From contig DQEK01000325.1 in NCBI GenBank assembly GCA_003533545.1, positions 1-22,194 of the forward strand: 22,194 bases of DNA, given 5' to 3'. Shown here piece by piece: positions 15,782 to 22,194 of this stretch. A program made the translations under genes and the position numbers. Under the pieces are notes generated by a model. It was not told where the DNA came from and made no database searches. It saw only the letters and a program-made list of their open reading frames with translations. Positions within the stretch are counted from its first letter, which is position 1, and every line of letters begins with the position of its first letter. The DNA is from Acidobacteriota bacterium. GTDB taxonomy: Bacteria; Acidobacteriota; Vicinamibacteria; Vicinamibacterales; UBA8438.

Positions 15782-18268
15782 GTGGCAAAGAAACGAACGC
15801 CCACATCGTCCCGAACCAACAGCGCGGCCGAATCGGCTCCTGACGGGCCGACCCCGGTCCAGTTCAGCACCTTCCTGCCCTACGGTATCGCCATCTTGCT
15901 CAGCAGCCTCGCCATCCGAATGCTGCACCTCTGGCAGATCCGGGACGCCTCATTTTTCCCGCTACTCATGGGCGACGCCCAGAGCTATCACAGCTGGGCC
16001 CTGGAGCTCGCGGGTGGCGACTGGATTGGAACCGACGTGTTCTATCAGGCGCCCCTGTATCCATATTTTCTCGGCCTGGTGTACTCGGTGTTCGGCGAAG
16101 GGACCATGGTGGTGCGGGTCTGCCAAGCGGTACTTGGGTCATTTGCGTGCGTATTCCTCGCCTTCGCTGGCTGGCGGCTCTTCTCGAAACAGACCGGCCT
16201 CATCGCCGGAGGCATGCTGGCGCTCTACGCTCCTGCCATTTTCTTCGACGGACTGATCCAGAAGTCCGTACTCGACGCGTTCTTCCTCTGCCTGGCACTG
16301 GCACTGTTAAGCGGGCTCATCCTGGAACCGAGGCACCGACGGGGCTGGATGTGGGTCGGAGTGGCCGTCGGCTGCCTGATGCTCACGCGCGAGAATGCGC
16401 TCGTGTTCATGATCGCACTACTGTTCTGGCTACTTTGGTCTCAGCGGCATCTGGGACGCGAGCGCTTGGTACTGGCGACGTTTTTACTCGCTGGTTTGGC
16501 TGCAGTCCTTCTGCCCGTCGCTGGACGTAACCTGGCAGTAAGCGGGGAGTTCTATCTAACTACGTCACAGTTCGGCCCCAACTTCTACATCGGGAACAAC
16601 GAGGGTGCTAGCGGAATTTATCAGCCGTTGCGTTTCGGCCGCGGCGACCCACGGTTCGAACGCCAGGACGCCGTCGACCTCGCCGAGCAGGAAACAGGCC
16701 GCAGCCTCAGTCCGGGCGAAGTCTCAAGTTACTGGACGGGACGAGCGCTGAACTACATCTGGACACAACCGCTCGATTGGCTACAGCTGACGGGCCAGAA
16801 AATCATGTTGGCCTGGAACGCGTCAGAGATAGCTGACACGGAAGATCAACTTACCTATGCGGACGAATCGTTCCCGCTGCGCGCGTCCGGCACTATCTGG
16901 CACTTCGGAATACTGGCACCGCTGGCGCTGGTCGGGGTCTGGGGCACCTGGTCCCGCCGCAAGGAGCTAGGCCTCTTGTACCTGCTGTTCGGCGCTTACG
17001 CGGTTACGCTCATCGCGTTCGCCATCATGGCGCGCTATCGCTATCCGATGGTCCCGTTTCTGATCCTCTTCGCCGCGGCCGGCATTGCCGGCATCGGTCC
17101 CCTCTTACGCACCAGACCGCCGTCTGAACTCGCGAGGGGCAGCGCCGCGGTCGTCGTCCTCGCGATCTTCTGTAACTGGCCGATATTCTCGATGTCCCAG
17201 ATGCGCGCGATCACCGAGAGCAACGTAGGCACCGAGCTGCAGCTGCAAGGTGACGTCGAAGCCGCGATCACGCTCTACCGAGAGTCGGTGGCACGCAACC
17301 CGAACAACGCTGTCGCGGTGAGCAATCTCGGCACCGCACTGGCCGCTAATGGGCAGCTCGACGAAGCTATCACACAGCATCGACGAGCGCTCGAACTCGC
17401 GCCAGACGACGCGGACAGTTATTTCAATCTTGGTAACGCACTAGCGGTACAGGGCGAGTTCGAAGAGGCAATCGAACAGCTGCAAAGTGCCCTGCAACTC
17501 GTGCCTGATTTCGCCGAAGCGCACGTCAACCTGGGTAACGTCCTGCTCGAGGTCGACGAGCTCGAGGAAGCTGAAAGCCACTACCGTCGAGCAACCGAAT
17601 TGGAGCCGGGCTGGGTGGAAGCCTACAACAACCTCGGGTTACTCGCTGTGGCACAGGAGCGGGTGGACGAGGGTTTAACGCTGTTTCGCCAGGCGATCGA
17701 GGTGGACCCTGAGTACCCCGACGCGCATACAAACCTAGCCGCGGCGCTGCAGTTGCTAGAAGAGCCTGAGGAAGCGCTCATCCATTTCCGCCTGGCGGTT
17801 GAACTCGCGCCGGAATCTGCAAGCGTGCACAACGATCTGGGTATGGCACTTGGAGCACAAGAACAACTCGACGAGGCAGAAATTCACTTCCGCCGGGCAA
17901 CTGAACTCGAACCGACATTCGTCGATGCCCACAACAGCTTGGCGACAATGGCGTTACTTAGGAACCGACCCGAAGAAGCTATCGCCCGGTATCGCGACGT
18001 CTTGCGCATTTTCCGCAACCCAGTCACCTATAACGACCTGGGCATCGTACTCGCGGAGAACAACCAAGAAGACGAAGCGGTCACGCGTTTTCGACAGGCA
18101 ATCGCGATGGTGCCGGACTATGTCGATGCGCACGCCAACCTCGCCACGCTGCTGCGGACACGCGGAGAACTGGACGAGGCGATCACCCACTTCGAAGAGG
18201 CCGTTCGACTCGCGCCGGACAACACAGACATTCGAAGCCGGTTGGAAGCCGCACTGACCGAACGCTAG
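15782..18268 (+). CDS. GT-C glycosyltransferase-like membrane protein with about ten TPR repeats
   Basis: An 828-residue protein in two parts. Residues ~25-465 hold many membrane helices with the look of GT-C enzymes of the PMT type. These use lipid-linked sugars on the outer face of the inner membrane: MGDAQSYHSWALELAGG with Asp65, the usual catalytic position in the first loop, then FYQAPLYPYFLGLVYSVFG, and a large extracytoplasmic segment around 245-370. Residues ~480-815 are ten consecutive 34-residue TPR units (pattern NLGxALxxxGxxxEAxxxxRxAxELxP), predicted to be outside the cytoplasm. The start is GTG 15782 with GGGA seven bases upstream; an in-frame ATG (15686) lies inside hemB and is rejected. 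It follows hemB by 10 bases, so it may be cotranscribed. The substrate is unknown. Confidence 0.8.
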   Translation: MAKKRTPTSSRTNSAAESAPDGPTPVQFSTFLPYGIAILLSSLAIRMLHLWQIRDASFFPLLMGDAQSYHSWALELAGGDWIGTDVFYQAPLYPYFLGLVYSVFGEGTMVVRVCQAVLGSFACVFLAFAGWRLFSKQTGLIAGGMLALYAPAIFFDGLIQKSVLDAFFLCLALALLSGLILEPRHRRGWMWVGVAVGCLMLTRENALVFMIALLFWLLWSQRHLGRERLVLATFLLAGLAAVLLPVAGRNLAVSGEFYLTTSQFGPNFYIGNNEGASGIYQPLRFGRGDPRFERQDAVDLAEQETGRSLSPGEVSSYWTGRALNYIWTQPLDWLQLTGQKIMLAWNASEIADTEDQLTYADESFPLRASGTIWHFGILAPLALVGVWGTWSRRKELGLLYLLFGAYAVTLIAFAIMARYRYPMVPFLILFAAAGIAGIGPLLRTRPPSELARGSAAVVVLAIFCNWPIFSMSQMRAITESNVGTELQLQGDVEAAITLYRESVARNPNNAVAVSNLGTALAANGQLDEAITQHRRALELAPDDADSYFNLGNALAVQGEFEEAIEQLQSALQLVPDFAEAHVNLGNVLLEVDELEEAESHYRRATELEPGWVEAYNNLGLLAVAQERVDEGLTLFRQAIEVDPEYPDAHTNLAAALQLLEEPEEALIHFRLAVELAPESASVHNDLGMALGAQEQLDEAEIHFRRATELEPTFVDAHNSLATMALLRNRPEEAIARYRDVLRIFRNPVTYNDLGIVLAENNQEDEAVTRFRQAIAMVPDYVDAHANLATLLRTRGELDEAITHFEEAVRLAPDNTDIRSRLEAALTER

Positions 18269-18300
18269 TCGGGTTCGAACAGTTCGTTAGGGTCGTTCGG
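18258..18300. terminator. Palindromic junction between convergent genes
   Basis: CCGAACG (18258-18264) and CGTTCGG (18294-18300) are perfect seven-base inverted arms that lie at the ends of the two convergent coding regions. The 18-base gap between the stops also holds GTTCGAAC, itself a palindrome. A folded RNA on either strand could act as a shared terminator, but there is no T-run. Confidence 0.3.
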
Positions 18301-20176
18301 CCGGCAAACGACCAGCTCCATCGCGCAGTTCACACGCAGTGGCCAAGCCCATTTCGCAGGCTTGTCCGATGAGTGCCGACGACCTGATGTCGTCTGGCGT
18401 AATACCCTGACCCAGTCGGTACATTAGGCCCAGACGCAGGCAACTCATCGCTTCTCCGGCGTCGCAAGCCCGCTCAAAGCCATCGGCCGCCAGCTGATAG
18501 CTGACCGGCACGCCCTGGCCGTGCAGAAAAACCTCGGCCAAGCTGCTGCATCCGGCCGCCCATCCCAGATCGCATGACCGCGCAAAGAGTTCCCTGGCGC
18601 GTGCCTCGTCCCGGGAAACCCCTCGCCCCAGGCGGTGCGCCGCACCCTGCAAGTAGCAGGCCTCGCCGTCGCCGTCGTCGCAGGCCTCATAGAGCGGTTC
18701 CGTGTCCTGATACGCCCAAGCGTAGGCCATGCTGGTCGACGCCCGTCCAAAGTCGGATCCACCAGCGGCAAGCGTCGAGGCATTGGCACACCCGACCGGC
18801 AAACCCAGGTCACACGTACGTGCGAAGCTCGCCGCCGCCGCCCCGACATCACCAGGAACGAACGTTCCCTCAGCTAAAAGAATGCCCTGTTCGTTACACG
18901 ACCAAGCAAAGCCCTCCCGGCAATTGTTCGACTGGCGGATCAACAGGTTGCGACATCCGCCCCGCAGGCCCTCCGCACAGGCCTGCTCCCAGAACGCCGG
19001 ATTCTCCCCCTCGTGTCTCGATCCAACCGCGTTGGTCGTGAGCATGCCGACGAAAAGCAGCGTCCAGACCGCCATCGACCCGTTATTGAGCTGTTGCGGG
19101 GACATGCTCGGCCACAGTCGATCGAGCGCCAACATCTCGACTCGCAGGCCACGGACAAAACGGTCGAGCCAGCGGACGCTGAGGTTCAACAACGGGACAC
19201 ACAGCAGCTTGTCGTAAAAGGTTGGCACCCCCAAGGGGCCAAAGGCCGCGTACAACACAAAAACGCTTACCCCATAGAGGGCCCCAAACAGGACCCGTCC
19301 GGATGCGGTCTTGGGAGAGGTCGACGGATCAGTTACCAAAAGATGCAGTCCAAGAAACACGGCGATCGGAATGCTGGTGTCGACGAAAAAGTAAACGCCA
19401 GTAGCGCCGGAATAAACCAAACCCATCAGATACAACGTCGCGGCGGCTGATAGTGTCATCAGCGTGACCGAGAAGTAGTACTGCACCATGAGACCCAAGA
19501 CAAAAATCACGACGTACATGTATTCGGGGTACCGCAAGGTCAGGGCAATCTCCTGACCCCAGGTCATATCCGTCCGACCAGCCAAGATGAGCCCAACCGA
19601 AAACACGGAGAGCGACAGGCCGGAGGGATTGAAGATGTGGGTCCGTCGCCCGTCCCGGGTCCAGGTGACGAGCTCCTTGCCCAAGAATCCGATCGCGACC
19701 ATCAGAAACTGCAGCGCAAACCAGTCGTCGCGAAACCAGAGAAAGAGGTTCGTGCTCAGGATGATCGGAAAAGGACCAAACCCCAGACGCCAGACATCCC
19801 GCCTCGACCATGCGAGCAGCATGTCAAACGCGTAGGCAAACACGAGTTGGGCGACGATCAGCCAGGCATGATTCGCAACCTCTGGCCAAAACCACCCCCA
19901 ATATAAAAACACGCCGCTGTGTGCGATCAGTTGCAGGTAGTGGTTCTTCCGCAGTGTGGTCTCGATGACGAGCGACCGCTGCTGGCGGGCGACCTGTCGA
20001 CGCAGTATCCAGGTCCAAACGAGCAAGGCCGCACAGGCCCCCCAGAACGACCAAGCAAGCGATTCAACGTCTCGGACGCGCGGTAGAAAACTCAGTAAAA
20101 ATAAAATAATGATCGGATACAGCGGCCACTGCATCGGCGTCCGGCGCGTGAGAAAAACTGTCACAGCAGATGTCAT
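18287..20176 (-). CDS. NQR2/RnfD/UnbU-like membrane protein fused to cysteine-paired Sel1/Hcp-like repeats
   Basis: A 629-residue protein. Residues ~15-345 are a membrane domain resembling the NQR2/RnfD/RnfE family and its UnbU-like branch: THIFNPSGLSLSVFSVGL (about 179-196) and TDPSTSPKTASGRVLFGALYG (282-302) are the family landmarks. A further helix at about 366-386 is followed by seven cysteine pairs, each C-x7-C. The last four pairs (499/507, 535/543, 571/579, 607/615) repeat every 36 residues, the period of Sel1/Hcp-like repeats; Hcp proteins link such pairs by disulphides, which suggests an extracytoplasmic location. ATG 20176 is the chosen start; TTG 20182 is also possible, and neither has a ribosome-binding site. 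No other rnf or nqr gene is nearby. Function unknown; electron transfer or membrane-cofactor handling is only a guess. Confidence 0.75.
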   Translation of the reverse strand: MTSAVTVFLTRRTPMQWPLYPIIILFLLSFLPRVRDVESLAWSFWGACAALLVWTWILRRQVARQQRSLVIETTLRKNHYLQLIAHSGVFLYWGWFWPEVANHAWLIVAQLVFAYAFDMLLAWSRRDVWRLGFGPFPIILSTNLFLWFRDDWFALQFLMVAIGFLGKELVTWTRDGRRTHIFNPSGLSLSVFSVGLILAGRTDMTWGQEIALTLRYPEYMYVVIFVLGLMVQYYFSVTLMTLSAAATLYLMGLVYSGATGVYFFVDTSIPIAVFLGLHLLVTDPSTSPKTASGRVLFGALYGVSVFVLYAAFGPLGVPTFYDKLLCVPLLNLSVRWLDRFVRGLRVEMLALDRLWPSMSPQQLNNGSMAVWTLLFVGMLTTNAVGSRHEGENPAFWEQACAEGLRGGCRNLLIRQSNNCREGFAWSCNEQGILLAEGTFVPGDVGAAAASFARTCDLGLPVGCANASTLAAGGSDFGRASTSMAYAWAYQDTEPLYEACDDGDGEACYLQGAAHRLGRGVSRDEARARELFARSCDLGWAAGCSSLAEVFLHGQGVPVSYQLAADGFERACDAGEAMSCLRLGLMYRLGQGITPDDIRSSALIGQACEMGLATACELRDGAGRLPAERP

Positions 20177-20182
20177 GTGCAA

Positions 20183-20342
20183 CGATGCGTCAAGAATCTA
20201 GAACACTCCGATCGCGCGCATGCCCGACATTCTATGCCACGCGTCGTCTCCGTGGCTTGACCCATAGTGAACATCCGTCCCACCATTAGAATGGGGGGGG
20301 AGGGTAATCTCCGCGCCCCCACACCCATTGATCTCTAAACTA
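20183..20342. other. Divergent intergenic region with a run of eight G
   Basis: This 160-base gap separates two divergent genes. It contains no clear promoter; TTGACC at 20260-20265 (plus) lacks a -10 at the right distance. An ATG at 20291 is directly followed by a G tract (G20293-G20300) and then runs out of frame into a stop at 20336-20338. GGAG/CTCC and G-run/C-run arms around 20296-20320 could fold into a hairpin ahead of the downstream gene. Confidence 0.5.
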
Positions 20343-21983
20343 ATGGCAGCCACGCTTTCAGACCCAGCGGCCGCGCCCCCTAGGGTACCAACTTGGCACC
20401 AGCGGCGAATTGCCTCATTCGCGGTAATCATCGCCGCCGGACTCCTCGTCTACGGCAACTCGCTGTTCTTCGACTACACCTATTTTGACGACCGCGAGCT
20501 TATCTTCAACAACCAGTACTTCTTCGCCGAGCTGTCAAACATCGGAGCACTCTTCATGGACGACATGTGGCGGTCCCCGGAGGACACCTACTACCGCCCG
20601 CTCTACATGTTGACTTACATGCTCGATTTCCAGTTCACCGGCACGAACATGTTCGGGTATCACCTAACCAGCGTCGTCATTCACCTGCTCTCGTCGTGCC
20701 TCCTACTCGTCCTATTCCGCTCCGTCGGTTTCTCTGATCGACTCTGCCTCTGGGGAGCGCTAATTTTCGCCGTGCATCCCATACACGTACAGGGCGTTTC
20801 CTGGATCCCTGGTCGCAACGACAGCCTCCTGGGGCTATCCGTCATCGTAGCCACACTAAGCTGGCTCTGGTACTGGCGCGCTCCGGGACGAACCCGATGG
20901 TTTATCCAGTCGGTCGCCTTTTTTTGCGCGATTCTCATCAAGGAACCGGCGTTCGTGCTGCCACCGCTGCTATTGGGTTTGGTGTGGGCTAGAAATGGCA
21001 CGTTCGTCACGACGCTGCGATCACAGTGGCCATGGATCGCTCTCGGCTGGGCCATTCCGATGCTGGCCTGGTTCCTCTTGCGCTGGATGGCGTTCGAAAA
21101 CCCGGCTCCGGTTGTCCCAAGGCTGGTCGACAATGTCTCGCAAGTCTGGCTCGTGCTCATCCACTACTTTGGCAAGACAGTTATCCCGATCGCCCTCCGG
21201 ACCGTGGCCGACCTGCACGCTCCGCTCTGGCCAGGCCTTCTGGTACTAACCGCGATAGGTGGTGTTTTGGCACTGGTACGACCCGCACGAATGCTGTGGC
21301 TAGGTCTGACCTGGTTTGCCTTGATGGTATTTCCCACATTGCTCTCTGGGCACGACTTCTACCTCGAAGAGCGACTATACGCCCCACTCGTGGGCCTTCT
21401 ACTCTTCCTGCTGCACACACTCAACTCCACGAGGTTGCACGAGCATCGTGTCGGACAAATCGTGTTGTCGGCATGGGTAGCGCTCTTCGCCGTCACAGGG
21501 CTCAATCGCTCGCAACAGTTCGCCGACCGGTCGACATTGTGGGAGTCAGCCGTTGCTCAGTCTCCGCGCTCGGCCTTCGCCGCGAACAATCTCGGGGCGA
21601 TGTATTTTCTGGACCAGGAGTTTGAGTTGGCCCGTGAGCAGTTCGAACGCACACTGCAGCTGAATCCAGACGAACCAATGGCGCGGAACAACCTCGGCCT
21701 CGTGCACTACCAGTTAGACGATTTCGAGACGGCGAGAACGTACTACGAGGCTGAAATCGATCGGAACCCGTGGTACCCCGACAGTCACTACAACTTGGGG
21801 ATCCTCTGGGCTCGGCTGAATCAACTCGATGACGCTGTGCAGGAGTGGGAGGCGGCAGTCGCGCTCGACCCAGACTACTCAGCGCCCTATGAAATGCTGG
21901 CGAGGTACCACCGAGACCGCGACCCGGAGCGGTTCCGGCACTACGTCGGGGAGTTGCGTCGGTTGGGACTCACACTCGAGTGA
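20343..21983 (+). CDS. TMTC-like GT-C glycosyltransferase-like membrane protein with TPR repeats
   Basis: A 546-residue protein whose N-terminal ~400 residues carry multiple membrane helices. Motifs recall the TMTC/PMT-like GT-C group, putative protein O-mannosyltransferases: FDDRELIFNN, with an acidic pair at about 49-50 in the first loop; YYRPLYMLTYMLD; YHLTSVVIHLL; FAVHPIHVQGVSWIPGRND; and IKEPAFVLPP. From about residue 400 come three TPR units (AANNLGAMYFLDQEFELARE, ARNNLGLVHYQLDDFETAR, SHYNLGILWARLNQLDDAV) and a partial fourth. ATG 20343 is chosen. TTG 20328 in the same frame is possible, and neither has a ribosome-binding site. It resembles the other TPR transferase at 15782 in design but not closely in sequence. 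The acceptor is unknown. Confidence 0.8.
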   Translation: MAATLSDPAAAPPRVPTWHQRRIASFAVIIAAGLLVYGNSLFFDYTYFDDRELIFNNQYFFAELSNIGALFMDDMWRSPEDTYYRPLYMLTYMLDFQFTGTNMFGYHLTSVVIHLLSSCLLLVLFRSVGFSDRLCLWGALIFAVHPIHVQGVSWIPGRNDSLLGLSVIVATLSWLWYWRAPGRTRWFIQSVAFFCAILIKEPAFVLPPLLLGLVWARNGTFVTTLRSQWPWIALGWAIPMLAWFLLRWMAFENPAPVVPRLVDNVSQVWLVLIHYFGKTVIPIALRTVADLHAPLWPGLLVLTAIGGVLALVRPARMLWLGLTWFALMVFPTLLSGHDFYLEERLYAPLVGLLLFLLHTLNSTRLHEHRVGQIVLSAWVALFAVTGLNRSQQFADRSTLWESAVAQSPRSAFAANNLGAMYFLDQEFELAREQFERTLQLNPDEPMARNNLGLVHYQLDDFETARTYYEAEIDRNPWYPDSHYNLGILWARLNQLDDAVQEWEAAVALDPDYSAPYEMLARYHRDRDPERFRHYVGELRRLGLTLE

Positions 21984-22081
21984 CGAACGCCAAACCTGAG
22001 CTCGCACGATTAAAGCAGCTACCCATACCGGCCGCACGCGCTCAACCAACTAGGAGTATGTAGTTTCCCTCAAATAAACAG

Positions 22082-22115
22082 AAAAACCCTGAACCGGCAC
22101 ACAGCCAGTTCAGGG
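22082..22115 (-). terminator. Intrinsic terminator for a leftward transcript entering from the right
   Basis: Read on the minus strand, an 11-base stem (22115-22105 with 22097-22087, one G-T wobble) closes a seven-base loop and is followed by TTTTT and a T-rich stretch. This is a good rho-independent terminator for a minus-strand transcript. On the plus strand there is no T-run, so it is not the terminator of the TPR gene ending at 21983. Confidence 0.75.
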
Positions 22116-22167
22116 CCTCTCCGAAAAGCGGGACTCCCGGCCAGGAGGTTTAACAGCGGGAAGCCAA

Positions 22168-22194
22168 CTACCTACGACCGACGCGGCGTCTTAC
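22168..22194 (-). CDS. Possible C-terminal tail of a gene beyond the right edge
   Basis: Eight sense codons (VRRRVGRR) and a TAG stop are visible on the minus strand, 52 bases before the leftward terminator. The terminator implies that a transcript ends here, and a basic tail is a common protein end, for example behind a C-terminal membrane anchor. With so few codons this may be chance; no family can be named. Confidence 0.25.
   Translation of the reverse strand, partial: VRRRVGRR

Noticed and set aside
17222..18229. Tandem DNA repeats suggesting a satellite or CRISPR-like array.
   Set aside because: The periodicity of 102 bases is the codon length of 34-residue TPR units; the DNA itself is not near-identical between units.
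22116..22167. A structured RNA or riboswitch near the right edge.
   Set aside because: Short GC-rich arms such as CGGGA/TCCCG are present, but no known riboswitch or tRNA pattern could be matched.

Overview
The window looks like part of a chromosome from an Acidobacteriota bacterium. This rests on a tandem pair of secreted von Willebrand factor A proteins of the type described as VWFA-related Acidobacterial domain, on proteins joining GT-C membrane transferase domains to TPR arrays, and on the moderately high GC content. A Vicinamibacteria-like lineage is a guess. No insertion sequence, phage gene, CRISPR array, tRNA or rRNA was seen.

Region 1 (1-7673, minus strand) is a respiratory complex I operon in the order nuoA-nuoC-nuoD-nuoH-nuoJ-nuoK-nuoL-nuoM, with nuoM running off the left edge. 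It encodes the membrane arm and the C and D connecting subunits. Every iron-sulphur or flavin subunit is missing from its usual slot: B between A and C, E/F/G between D and H, and I between H and J. They must be encoded elsewhere if this complex is a full NADH dehydrogenase. A near-consensus sigma-70 promoter (TTGACA, 17 bp, TATAAA) about 130 bp upstream of nuoA should drive the operon.

Region 2 (7674-7991) is a 318-bp divergent control region. It holds that promoter, an operator-like palindrome at its start site, two inverted repeats, and a rightward -10 box so close to the GTG of the next gene that a leaderless transcript is plausible.

Region 3 (7992-9914, plus) carries two adjoining VWA genes. 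The second has an intact MIDAS metal site and the first a degraded one.

Region 4 (9999-15771, plus) is a tetrapyrrole operon: a CcsA/HemX-like membrane protein, hemA, hemC, a cobA-hemD fusion and hemB. The last four genes are joined by 4-base start/stop overlaps. Together they make uroporphyrinogen III from glutamyl-tRNA, and possibly precorrin-2. Haem supply next to respiratory genes is sensible.

Region 5 (15782-21983) holds three large membrane proteins. Two, on the plus strand, are GT-C glycosyltransferase-like proteins ending in TPR arrays (about ten repeats and three to four repeats). Between them on the minus strand is the most unusual gene: an NQR2/RnfD/UnbU-like membrane domain fused to a C-terminal array of cysteine-paired Sel1/Hcp-like repeats. 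No other rnf or nqr gene is near. The last plus-strand gene has a run of eight G just upstream; losing one G would place an upstream ATG in frame.

The right edge (21984-22194) contains a leftward intrinsic terminator that probably ends a gene lying outside the window.
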